64,000 nt of DNA, taken from RPQJ01 sp963793675 (GTDB lineage: Bacteria; Pseudomonadota; Gammaproteobacteria; Steroidobacterales; Steroidobacteraceae). Below are positions 34,842 through 42,722 of this stretch, piece by piece (position 1 is the first letter of the stretch; each line of letters starts with the position of its first letter). The translations under genes were made by a program, and so were the position numbers. The notes under the pieces are model-generated. The model was not told where the DNA came from. It saw only the letters and a program-made list of their open reading frames with translations, and ran no database searches. The stretch lies in NCBI GenBank assembly GCA_963793675.1, contig CAWCBA010000008.1, forward strand, positions 62,001 through 126,000. Reading direction: 5' to 3'.

Positions 34842-36088
34842 CAGCCCGGCTTGCCGTCGATGCGCGGGGCGAGATAGATGGCGCCGACGCGCTGCACCCA
34901 GACGGCCACGGCGGCGACCCAGAGACCCACGCTCGCGAGCAGGAACCACTGCACGACCGCCGCTGCCTGCACGATTTCGCTCAGCACGCGGCTGGCCGCG
35001 CCCAGTTGCAGCGCGATGAAGCAGCCGAGCGTGACGCGATCCATGCGCAGGGGTCGCCCGGAGTGGCCCATCGTCACGCGCGTGACCATCGCCACCAGCA
35101 TGCCACCGAAAAAACCCATGCCGAGCGCGTGAACCGGCGCGCGACCGAGCGCCCATTCGCCGGTCAGGACGAACGCGCCGTCACGGGCCAGCTGCAGCAG
35201 CGCAGCGATGGGCAACCAGGCGAAACCCGCGTACAGCGTCCACAGCAGCGGGTTGCCGCGTGCACGCAACGAGGTCCAGCGCAGGGCGCAGGTGAGCGTC
35301 AGCAGCACGAGTGCGGCGTCTGCCCACGGCAACAGGCTGAGCGTGCCTGTGGTTCCGAGCAGCAGTCGCGCATAGCAGAGCGCAACCACGGCGACCAGTA
35401 TCCACGTGGGACGCCATGGCACGTAATCCCTGACGGCGCCCTGCGAGAAGAACGGGATCATGCGGTGACAGACAGCAAAGAAGACCGGCAGCAGACCGCC
35501 CCACAGCGAGGTTCGCACCGCGAAGTGCAGCGCAAAGTCGTTGCGTATGCCGACGCCGTAGGCAAATCCGGCGAGGGCCACGAGCTCGACGCAGAGCGCC
35601 GTCAGGATGACCACCGCGTGCGGCACCACCTGCGGCGCAGAAATCAGCACGCGGAAGAGCGCCATCGTGCCGACCAGCAAGCCCGCGCCCGTCGCCGCAC
35701 AGCCCGCGAGCAACAGCGGCGGACCTGCGAACGTGCCTGCGAGCCACAGCAGCGTTCCCGTCGCGAGCAGCGCCGCGGTCGTCACGTACTCGGTCCGCTT
35801 TATGACAGGACCGTTCATCCAGCGCGGAAACACCGTGAACAGGAAGCCGAAGAACATCGTCGGCAAGACGGCGAACAGCATGAGCCAGGCGTGGGCCCAG
35901 AGCGGAGCGGGCTGCAGCGCCAGTGCAAAGAGCGGGGCGCCGCTGTAGCGGGCGACGATGTGCAGGGCCCACCACACGCTTGCCAGGAGCAGGCTCAGCA
36001 GGCCGGCGAAGAAGAGCGTCCGGTGCGGCGCTGCCAGCAGCGCGGCGCTGCCCGGTCCTGGAACCCTGGATTCTGGCATCGAAGTCAT
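34841..36088 (-). CDS. nnrS: NnrS family haem-copper membrane protein
   Basis: A 415-residue integral membrane protein with about twelve helices. NnrS-type blocks are HAWLMLFAVLPTMFFGFLFTVFPRW, FAVCHRMIPFFSQG and VHALGMGFFGGMLVAMVTRVTMGHSGRP, whose His residues bind haem and copper in the family. NnrS relieves nitrosative stress during denitrification. The start could be the ATG at 36088 or 36079; no strong ribosome site is visible. An intrinsic terminator lies just upstream after norZ, so the gene needs its own promoter or read-through. It is followed directly by the SirB2-like gene. Confidence 0.9.
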   Translation of the reverse strand: MTSMPESRVPGPGSAALLAAPHRTLFFAGLLSLLLASVWWALHIVARYSGAPLFALALQPAPLWAHAWLMLFAVLPTMFFGFLFTVFPRWMNGPVIKRTEYVTTAALLATGTLLWLAGTFAGPPLLLAGCAATGAGLLVGTMALFRVLISAPQVVPHAVVILTALCVELVALAGFAYGVGIRNDFALHFAVRTSLWGGLLPVFFAVCHRMIPFFSQGAVRDYVPWRPTWILVAVVALCYARLLLGTTGTLSLLPWADAALVLLTLTCALRWTSLRARGNPLLWTLYAGFAWLPIAALLQLARDGAFVLTGEWALGRAPVHALGMGFFGGMLVAMVTRVTMGHSGRPLRMDRVTLGCFIALQLGAASRVLSEIVQAAAVVQWFLLASVGLWVAAVAVWVQRVGAIYLAPRIDGKPG

Positions 36089-36114
36089 TGGTCGCAGCAG
36101 TGGTCCGCCGTTCA

Positions 36115-36148
36115 ATAAAAACGGCGGGCGTCCTCGGGGCGCCCGCCG
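36115..36148 (-). terminator. Rho-independent terminator after the nitric oxide reductase gene
   Basis: On the minus strand CGGCGGGCG, a nine-base loop and CGCCCGCCG are followed by TTTTTATT. The stem is a perfect 9 bp and the U-tract is good. It begins 19 bp after the norZ stop and ends before the nnrS start, separating the two transcripts. Confidence 0.88.
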
Positions 36149-36166
36149 CACCTGGGGAGAGGGAGC

Positions 36167-38455
36167 TTAACCTCCCAGGCGGACCGGCTGTTCGGCCTTG
36201 ACCGGCACCACCGCGCCTTCCTTCGCCTTGCCGACGAAGAGGCGGAAGACGAATAGCGCGAGCATCAGTGCGCCCGTCGCGAAGATCACGTCACCCGGCA
36301 TGCGCAGCCAGACGATCGTCTGCAGCAGCGGTTGCTGCAGGAAGTCGGCGGAGCGCGCGTACCAGAAGCCGTGCGATATCGCCGCGTGCACCTGCAGCAG
36401 GCCCATCGGCAGCAGCGAGAGCAGCGCCATCAGCGCGAGGCCGATGTTCATCGCCCAGAACGACTTCGCGAGCAGCTTCTCGTCCCAGTAGGCCGTGCGG
36501 CTCAGGCCGCGCAGGCAGAACAGCATCAGGCCGATGCCCAGCATGCCGTACACGCCGAAGAGCGCGGTGTGGCCATGCAGCGGTGTGGTGTTGAGACCCT
36601 GCATAAAGTAGAGCGCGAGCGGCGGGTTGATCAGGAAGCCGAACAGGCCGGCGCCCACCAGGTTCCAGAACGCCACGGCCACGAAGAACAGGATCGGCCA
36701 GCGATACGCGGCCACCCACGGCGTCGCGTAGCTGTGCTTGTAGTTCTCGTACGCCTCGAACCCGACCAGCACCAGCGGCACCACTTCGAGCGCAGAAAAG
36801 ATCGAGCCGACCGCAAGTACGGCCGTTGGCGTGCCGGTCCAGTAGAGGTGGTGGAACGTTCCGAGCACGCCCCCGGTCAGGAATACGATCGTGGCGAACA
36901 GCACGGCGTTGGTTGCCGTCTTCGGTCGCACCAGGCCGAGCTTGGTGAACAGGAAGGCGATGACCGCCGTCGCGAACACCTCGAAGAAGCCCTCGACCCA
37001 CAGGTGCACCACCCACCAGCGCCAGTATTCGACCATGGCGAGGTGCGTGTTGCGGCCCCACATGAGGCCGGCGCCATAGAACAGGCCGATCGCGATCGTC
37101 GAGAGGAAGAGCAGCATCGTGATCGAGCGGCTGTCGTCACGCGCCTTGAGCGCGGGCCACAGGGCGCGGCCAACGAGCAACAGCCACAGCATCAGGCCGA
37201 TGAAGAGGAAGATCTGCCAGAAGCGGCCGATGTCGGTGAACTCGTAACCCTGGTGGCCGAACCAGAAGTTGAGCCCCAGGCCCATCTTGTGCATCACGGC
37301 TGCCCACTGGCCGCCGAGTGCACCGACCACGATGACCAGCAGGCAGGTGAACAGGAAGTTCACCCCGAGCCGCTGGAACCTCGGCTCGTGGCCGGAGATC
37401 GCTGGCGCGATGTAGAGGCCCGTGGCGAGCCAGGCGGTTGCGATCCACAGCACCGCGAGTTGCAGATGCCAGCTGCGCGCGACGGAATAGGGCAGGTACT
37501 CGGCGAGCGGAATGCCGTAGAAGCCCTGGCCCTCGACGGCGAAGTGCGCGGTGATGCCGCCGAGCACGATCTGCACCACGATCAGCGCCGTGACCACCCA
37601 GAAGTACTTGGCCGTCGCCTTCATCGACGGCGTCGGCCTGAGTGCGCTCAATGGGTCACGGTCGGGAATGACCGGTGCAGGCTCCTGTCCGTGCGTCGCG
37701 ACGTAGTACCAGGTGAGTGCGCCGACGCCGGCGAGCAGCCCCAGGATGCTGATGAACGTCCAGAGATACGTCGAGGTCGTCGGCACGTTGCCGACCAGCG
37801 GCTCCGAGGGCCAGTTGCTCGTGTAACTGATGTTGCTGTCGGGCCGGTTCGTCGATGCGGACCACGAGGTCCAGAAGAAGAACGCCATCATTGCCTGGCG
37901 TTGCGCGACGTCCGGGATCGGGTTCTGCTGGATCGCGTACTGCGCTCGCAACGTGTTCAGCTCGAGGTCGGGGCCGAACAGGCGCATGTAATGGTCGGCT
38001 ACCTGCCGGATCACCTGCGCGCGGTCCGCGTCGACCGTGATCACGCCCGTTGCCGGGTCATAGGTGTTGGTGCGAATCGCGGCTTCGAGGCGCGCCTGCA
38101 GGCTTGCCTGCTGCATCGAATCGAGGTCGGCGTACGCCTTGCCCGTCTCACGCGTGGCCCAGAGGTCCAGCAACCCGGTTGCTTCGCGGTGCAGCCAGTC
38201 GGCCGACCAGTCCGGCGCCACGTAGCTGCCATGGCCCCAGATGGAGCCCATCTCGTGGCCGCCGACGCTCTGCCAGACCTGCCGGCCCATGTCGTACTGT
38301 TCCCTGGTGAACAGTGTTTCGCCCGTCGTCGTCTTTACGGCTGCGGGAATCGGTGGCGCCGCGATGTAAATCTCGTGCCCGAAGTACAGGAGGATGCTGA
38401 AGGACACCACCAGCAGTGCCGCCAGCACCTTCCACAATCGATTCGTGTTCGTCAT
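36167..38455 (-). CDS. norZ: Quinol-dependent nitric oxide reductase (qNOR)
   Basis: Reduces two NO to N2O at the inner membrane, taking electrons from quinol. The 762 residues include the qNOR N-terminal extension: one helix, then a periplasmic cytochrome-c-like fold without any CxxCH (about 35-225). A catalytic NorB domain of about twelve helices follows. Haem and FeB ligands are in SWHLQLAVLWIATAW, HLWVEGFFEVFATAVIAF, TFHHLYWTG and TPLHGHTALFGVYGMLG. The absence of haem-c motifs and of a norC gene supports the quinol type. A palindromic DNR box lies 75 bp upstream and a strong terminator follows. Confidence 0.94.
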   Translation of the reverse strand: MTNTNRLWKVLAALLVVSFSILLYFGHEIYIAAPPIPAAVKTTTGETLFTREQYDMGRQVWQSVGGHEMGSIWGHGSYVAPDWSADWLHREATGLLDLWATRETGKAYADLDSMQQASLQARLEAAIRTNTYDPATGVITVDADRAQVIRQVADHYMRLFGPDLELNTLRAQYAIQQNPIPDVAQRQAMMAFFFWTSWSASTNRPDSNISYTSNWPSEPLVGNVPTTSTYLWTFISILGLLAGVGALTWYYVATHGQEPAPVIPDRDPLSALRPTPSMKATAKYFWVVTALIVVQIVLGGITAHFAVEGQGFYGIPLAEYLPYSVARSWHLQLAVLWIATAWLATGLYIAPAISGHEPRFQRLGVNFLFTCLLVIVVGALGGQWAAVMHKMGLGLNFWFGHQGYEFTDIGRFWQIFLFIGLMLWLLLVGRALWPALKARDDSRSITMLLFLSTIAIGLFYGAGLMWGRNTHLAMVEYWRWWVVHLWVEGFFEVFATAVIAFLFTKLGLVRPKTATNAVLFATIVFLTGGVLGTFHHLYWTGTPTAVLAVGSIFSALEVVPLVLVGFEAYENYKHSYATPWVAAYRWPILFFVAVAFWNLVGAGLFGFLINPPLALYFMQGLNTTPLHGHTALFGVYGMLGIGLMLFCLRGLSRTAYWDEKLLAKSFWAMNIGLALMALLSLLPMGLLQVHAAISHGFWYARSADFLQQPLLQTIVWLRMPGDVIFATGALMLALFVFRLFVGKAKEGAVVPVKAEQPVRLGG

Positions 38456-38523
38456 TGCAGGCTCCCAGCGGCAGGACGGCCGCTCCTTGGGCGCAATCGT
38501 GTGCGTGGCAGTGGTGCGACGCC

Positions 38524-38537
38524 TTGACCGAGGTCAA
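38524..38537 (-). promoter_or_regulatory. DNR/FNR box upstream of norZ
   Basis: TTGACCGAGGTCAA is a perfect palindrome in its arms (TTGAC/GTCAA) and matches the FNR/DNR consensus at 8 of 10 arm positions. Its centre is 75 bp before the norZ start. With class II spacing the transcription start would be near 38489, and CACGAT sits where the -10 is expected. Confidence 0.78.
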
Positions 38538-38597
38538 GCGCAGCACTGGCGGCGTAAGGGATAGCCGCAGGGCGGGGTCAGGTCAGCGGCGGGTCAA

Positions 38598-38630
38598 TGG
38601 CCGATCACTGGCCGATCACTGGCCTATCAC
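38598..38630. repeat. Three tandem 11-bp repeats
   Basis: TGGCCGATCAC occurs twice in a row, followed by TGGCCTATCAC with one change. The array crosses the last codons and stop of the cytochrome c gene and adds the residues VIGQ at its end. Eleven bp is not a multiple of three, so copy-number change would alter the protein's C-terminus. Confidence 0.8.
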
Positions 38631-39080
38631 TGGCTGGTCGCGGCGGTCGGTCTCCGGAGCAAGCCGCTCGAGGAAGTCGAGCACCGCAGCGCGTTTGGTG
38701 GGGTCCTGGATGCCCCCCAACTTCATCCGGGTGCCGGGCACCATCGCTTTCGGGTTGGTCAGGAACTGGTCGAGCCTGGCACGGTCCCACACGCCTCCCA
38801 GCGACTTGAGGGCGGGCGAATAGTCGAAGCCCTCGACGCTGGCAGTCCTGCGCCCCACGACACCCCAGAGCGGCGGGGCTTCCTGGGCTGGTTCGTCCTG
38901 CTGGTACGAGTGACAGGCTGCGCATGCCTCGAAGGCATCAGGCACCTGCAGTTCGTTCGCAGCCACGGGCGGCTCGAGTGGCAGTGCGGCAGCGATGGCA
39001 AGCAGCGCTACCCGCGCCCGGACTCTCGATCTACGGTTGCAGCCCGCGGTATCCCGCCGGTCGGACTTCGTCGTTCGCAT
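38616..39080 (-). CDS. Periplasmic class I cytochrome c
   Basis: A 154-residue exported mono-haem cytochrome. A signal segment (VALLAIAAALPLEPPVAANE) precedes the haem site CAACH and the axial Met in MVPGTRMKLGGI, near the end as in cytochrome c2/c-550. PPLWGVVGRRTASVEGFDYSPAL is the usual class I linker. It sits 93 bp downstream of hemN on the same strand and just before norZ, so it probably carries electrons to the cd1 nitrite reductase. The start at 39080 is the only ATG. Tandem repeats mark its 3' end. Confidence 0.9.
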   Translation of the reverse strand: MRTTKSDRRDTAGCNRRSRVRARVALLAIAAALPLEPPVAANELQVPDAFEACAACHSYQQDEPAQEAPPLWGVVGRRTASVEGFDYSPALKSLGGVWDRARLDQFLTNPKAMVPGTRMKLGGIQDPTKRAAVLDFLERLAPETDRRDQPVIGQ

Positions 39081-39173
39081 GTGCTGGGTGCCCGCTGTGG
39101 TCGACAGCGCCGATCATGCCTGCCGGGTACGGCCCGGACAACGACGACGTGAGGCAGCGAGTGGCCGCCGCGG

Positions 39174-40571
39174 TCAGATCGCCTTGCTGAACCGCTGCCC
39201 CGACGCCTGCACCGACGGCAGGTAGGCATCGAACGCCATCGCGAGATGACGCAGCAGCAGCCGACCCGCCGGCAGCACGCGCAGGCCGGGTTCGGCGAAC
39301 TCGGCGAGCCCGTCCGCGACCATCGGCTCGAGTGCGGCGAGCTCGCTCGCGAAGTACTGGCGGAAGTCGATGTTGTGGCGCTTCGCGGTGGCGTCGTAGT
39401 CGAGCACGCCGTAGCACATGATCTGCTGGATCACGTCGCGACGAATGACGTCGTCGCCCGTCATCGTGTAGCCGCGGTGCACGGGCAGTTCGCCGCGATC
39501 GATCGCGCCGTAATACTCGGGCAGCGTCTTCAGGTTCTGTATGTAGTGGTCGCCGACCTTGCCGATCGAACTTACGCCGAGGCCCACGAGGTCGCAGTAG
39601 CCGCGCGTCGAATAGCCCTGGAAATTGCGGTACATCGTGCCGGACTCCTGCGCCAGCACGAGTTCGTCGTCGGGCAGCGCGAAGTGATCCATGCCGATGT
39701 AGATGTAGCCTGCGGCCGAGAGCTTGTCGATCGTCAGTTCGAGCAGTTGCAGGCGTGTCTCGGGCGTGGCGAGATCCTCGATCTTGATCTGCTTCTGCGG
39801 CTTGAACATCTGCGGCAGGTGCGCGTACGCGTAGACGGCGAAGCGGTTCGGCCGGGCCGAGAGCACCGTGTCGAGCGTCTTCGCAAAGCCCGTGACCGAT
39901 TGCTTGGGCAGGCCGTAGATCAGGTCGACGCTGACGGAATTGAAGCCGAATTCGCGCGCTTCCCGGATCAGGCGCAGCGTGTCGGGCACGGACTGGACGC
40001 GGTTCACCGCTTCCTGCACGGCCGGGTCGAAGTCCTGGATGCCCAGGCTGCAGCGATTGAAGCCGATGCGATAAAGGTCGCGCAGCGTGTCGGTCGTGAT
40101 CGTGCGCGGGTCGAGTTCGATCGAATACTCGCGGTCTTCGGCCGACGACAGCTTGAAGTGCTGGCCCATCTTCTCGACCAGCCGTTCGATCTCGAGCGAG
40201 GTCAGGAAAGTGGGCGTGCCGCCACCGAAGTGAAGTTGCTCGACGACGCGGTCGCGGTCGTAGAGTTCGCCCTGCATCTCGATTTCGCGATGCAGCCGGT
40301 ACAGGTACGCCTCCGCCTTCTCGTGGTTGCGGGTAATGACCTTGGTGCAGCCGCAGTAGAAGCACGGGCTCGAGCAGAAGGGGATGTGGACATACAGCGA
40401 CAGGGGCCGCGGGATCGGGTCCTGGTTGCTGGCTACTGCGACGGCGCGGTACTCGTTCACCCTGAAGCGGTCCGAGAACTGCACGGCGGTCGGGTAGGAC
40501 GTGTACCGCGGGCCCGAACGGTCGTAGCGGCGGATTAGGTCTTCATCGAACCGGATCTGGTGCGAGTTCAT
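39174..40571 (-). CDS. hemN: Oxygen-independent coproporphyrinogen III oxidase HemN
   Basis: Radical-SAM enzyme that makes protoporphyrinogen IX without oxygen, needed for haem synthesis during denitrification. The 465 residues include the cluster site CSSPCFYCGC (CxxxCxxC plus the fourth HemN Cys) after YVHIPF. Then come HFGGGTPTFL, VDLIYGLPKQ and FQGYSTRGYCDLVGLGVSSIG, specific to true HemN rather than HemW. A DNR/FNR box lies 67 bp upstream. The cytochrome c gene follows on the same strand. Together with hemG it covers the last anaerobic steps to protoporphyrin. Confidence 0.95.
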   Translation of the reverse strand: MNSHQIRFDEDLIRRYDRSGPRYTSYPTAVQFSDRFRVNEYRAVAVASNQDPIPRPLSLYVHIPFCSSPCFYCGCTKVITRNHEKAEAYLYRLHREIEMQGELYDRDRVVEQLHFGGGTPTFLTSLEIERLVEKMGQHFKLSSAEDREYSIELDPRTITTDTLRDLYRIGFNRCSLGIQDFDPAVQEAVNRVQSVPDTLRLIREAREFGFNSVSVDLIYGLPKQSVTGFAKTLDTVLSARPNRFAVYAYAHLPQMFKPQKQIKIEDLATPETRLQLLELTIDKLSAAGYIYIGMDHFALPDDELVLAQESGTMYRNFQGYSTRGYCDLVGLGVSSIGKVGDHYIQNLKTLPEYYGAIDRGELPVHRGYTMTGDDVIRRDVIQQIMCYGVLDYDATAKRHNIDFRQYFASELAALEPMVADGLAEFAEPGLRVLPAGRLLLRHLAMAFDAYLPSVQASGQRFSKAI

Positions 40572-40630
40572 CTGCGTTCCTGGGCTGCGTGGAGCGGGGT
40601 TGAGCCTGCGGCCGGGCCCGCCATCCTGCC

Positions 40631-40644
40631 TTGATGTGCGTCAA
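40631..40644 (-). promoter_or_regulatory. DNR/FNR box upstream of hemN
   Basis: TTGATGTGCGTCAA matches TTGAT-N4-ATCAA at 9 of 10 arm positions. It lies 67 bp before hemN and about 160 bp from the divergent TTG start of the ferredoxin-NADP reductase gene. A second imperfect palindrome (GTTTTCGCA and TGCGGAAAAC, 40687-40710) is further toward that gene. Confidence 0.78.
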
Positions 40645-40800
40645 GGATGAGAATTTGTCTAAGCTGGCCCGCGGTTTCAAGCGGAAGTTTTCGCAGCCGT
40701 TGCGGAAAACACCGATAGGGCGGGTCGCGGTGCGCCATCCCCCCGGCGGAGTTTACGGGCGATCCGCTAGAATCGACGGAGTTTTGCCGGAGGTTCCCCC

Positions 40801-41850
40801 TTGACCGTTCCCAGTACCCCAGCGACCCCTATTGAAACGGATGCCCTGGTCATCGGCGCCGGCCCGGCCGGCCTGTTCCAGGTCTTCGAACTCGGCCTGC
40901 TCGGTATCAAGAGCCACGTCGTCGATACCCTGCAGCACCCGGGCGGCCAGTGCGCGGAGCTGTATCCCGACAAGCCCATTTACGACATCCCGGCGCTGCC
41001 CGTCTGCGGCGCGCAGGAACTCGTCGAGCGTCTCCTGCAGCAGATTGCGCCGATGAATCCCGTGTTCCATTTCGGCGAGGAAGTGGCCGAACTGAAGCAG
41101 CGGGACGACAGTCGCTTCTTCCTGCGCACCTCGGCCGGCACCGAATTCCTGGCGAAGACGGTCGTGATCGCCGCCGGACTCGGTTCGTTCCAGCCGCGGC
41201 GCCTCGGCGTCGAGGGCTGCGACGCTTTCGAAGACCGGCAGGTGCACTACCGGGTTCGCAACGCGTCGGAGTTCGCCGGCCAGCGGCTCGTCATCTTCGG
41301 CGGCGGCGACTCGGCGCTCGATTGGGTCATCGACCTGAACGGCAAGGCGAAAAGCATCGTGCACGTGCATCGCCGCAACGAGTTCAAGGCGGCTCCCGCG
41401 TCGGTCGCGCGCATGCGCGAGCTGGTTGCGGCCGGCAAGATGGAATACATCGAAGGCATCGCCGCCGGCATCGCGATCGAAGACGGCCGGCTCACCGGCG
41501 TGACCGTCAGGCGCTCGGATGGCACGTCGCAGGACGTCGTCGCCGATCACCTGCTGGCGTTCTTCGGCCTGCATCCGAAGCTCGGCCCGATCGCCGAGTG
41601 GGGCTTCGAGCTCGAGAAGAAGGCGATCAAGGTCGACACCGCGAAATTCCAGACCAGCATTCCCGGGATCTTCGCGATCGGCGACATCAACACCTACCCG
41701 GGCAAGAAGAAGCTGATCCTGAGCGGCTTCCACGAAGCGGCGCTGGCGGCCTTCGCCATCGCCGAGCACTTGAACCCTGCGAAGAAGGTGCACCTGCAGT
41801 ACACGACGACCAGTCCGATCATGCAGAAGCGGCTCGGCGTAACCGAGTGA
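40801..41850 (+). CDS. Ferredoxin/flavodoxin-NADP+ reductase, thioredoxin-reductase-like type
   Basis: A 349-residue flavoprotein that passes electrons between NADPH and ferredoxin. FAD binds at VIGAGPAGLFQVFELGLLG, and HPGGQCAELYPDKPIYDIPA is the diagnostic block of this FNR type. NADP binds at VIFGGGDSALDWVIDL. There is no CxxC redox pair, so it is not a thioredoxin reductase. Translation appears to start at TTG (40801) with CGGAGG seven bases upstream; no ATG fits. It is divergent from hemN across a DNR box, and tesB follows after 7 bp. It could supply reduced ferredoxin for radical-SAM HemN. Confidence 0.9.
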   Translation: MTVPSTPATPIETDALVIGAGPAGLFQVFELGLLGIKSHVVDTLQHPGGQCAELYPDKPIYDIPALPVCGAQELVERLLQQIAPMNPVFHFGEEVAELKQRDDSRFFLRTSAGTEFLAKTVVIAAGLGSFQPRRLGVEGCDAFEDRQVHYRVRNASEFAGQRLVIFGGGDSALDWVIDLNGKAKSIVHVHRRNEFKAAPASVARMRELVAAGKMEYIEGIAAGIAIEDGRLTGVTVRRSDGTSQDVVADHLLAFFGLHPKLGPIAEWGFELEKKAIKVDTAKFQTSIPGIFAIGDINTYPGKKKLILSGFHEAALAAFAIAEHLNPAKKVHLQYTTTSPIMQKRLGVTE

Positions 41851-41857
41851 GCGACGC

Positions 41858-42715
41858 ATGAGCACGGTGCTCGCCGACCTGCTGCAGCTGCTCGACCTCG
41901 AGCGGCTGGAGATGAACCTGTTCCGGGGCGTGAGCCGCGACATCGGCAGCCCGCAGGTATTCGGCGGGCAGGTGCTCGGGCAGGCGCTGATGGCCGCGAG
42001 CCGCACGGTTGCGCCCGATCGCGCGGTGCATTCGCTGCACTCGTATTTCCTGCGGCGCGGCGATTTCGACGCGCCGATCGTCTACGAAGTGGACCGCAGC
42101 CGCGACGGTGCGAGCTTCACCAACCGCCGCGTCGTCGCGATCCAGCACGGCCAGCAGATCTTCCACCTTTCGGCCTCGTTCCAGTCGCAGGAGGCGGGGC
42201 CGGACCACCAGGTGGAGGCACCGGTGGTGACGCCGCCCGAGGAACTGCCCGACCTCACGGCCACGGTGCGGCAGCGGTTGCAGGACCTGCCTGACCAGCG
42301 GCGACGATTCTGGGAACTCGACCGTCCTTTCGAGTTTCGTTCGGTCGAGGCGATCAACGACGGCCGGCCGCGACCCGGCGTGCGTCACGTCTGGTTCCGT
42401 CTTGTCGGGCAATGTCCCGACGATGCCGTGCTGCATCGATGCCTGCTGGCCTACGTGTCGGATTTCCACCTGCTGGAGACGGCAACGCTGCCGCACGGCC
42501 TGTCGTTCTACACGGGGGACGTACTGCTCGCCAGCCTCGATCACGGCATGTGGTTCCACCGCCCGTTCCGCATCGACGACTGGCTGCTCTACGCGCTGAT
42601 CAGCCCGAGCAGCAGCGGTGCGCGTGGCATGGCCTTCGGGCGCGTCTTCGACCGCGCCGGCCGGCTCGTGGCCAGCACCGCACAGGAAGGCCTGATGCGT
42701 GTGCGCGAAGGCTGA
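41858..42715 (+). CDS. tesB: Acyl-CoA thioesterase II
   Basis: A 285-residue double-hotdog thioesterase that hydrolyses medium and long acyl-CoA. VFGGQVLGQALMAASRTV and HSLHSYFLRRGD mark the first hotdog. DHGMWFHRPFRIDDWLLY (catalytic Asp), SSSGARGMAFGRVFD and STAQEGLMR (catalytic Gln) mark the second. Size is the usual 285-290. It starts 7 bp after the ferredoxin-NADP reductase stop, so the two are probably co-transcribed. Convergent with the DUF748 gene, 7 bp apart. Confidence 0.93.
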   Translation: MSTVLADLLQLLDLERLEMNLFRGVSRDIGSPQVFGGQVLGQALMAASRTVAPDRAVHSLHSYFLRRGDFDAPIVYEVDRSRDGASFTNRRVVAIQHGQQIFHLSASFQSQEAGPDHQVEAPVVTPPEELPDLTATVRQRLQDLPDQRRRFWELDRPFEFRSVEAINDGRPRPGVRHVWFRLVGQCPDDAVLHRCLLAYVSDFHLLETATLPHGLSFYTGDVLLASLDHGMWFHRPFRIDDWLLYALISPSSSGARGMAFGRVFDRAGRLVASTAQEGLMRVREG

Positions 42716-42722
42716 ACCGGCC

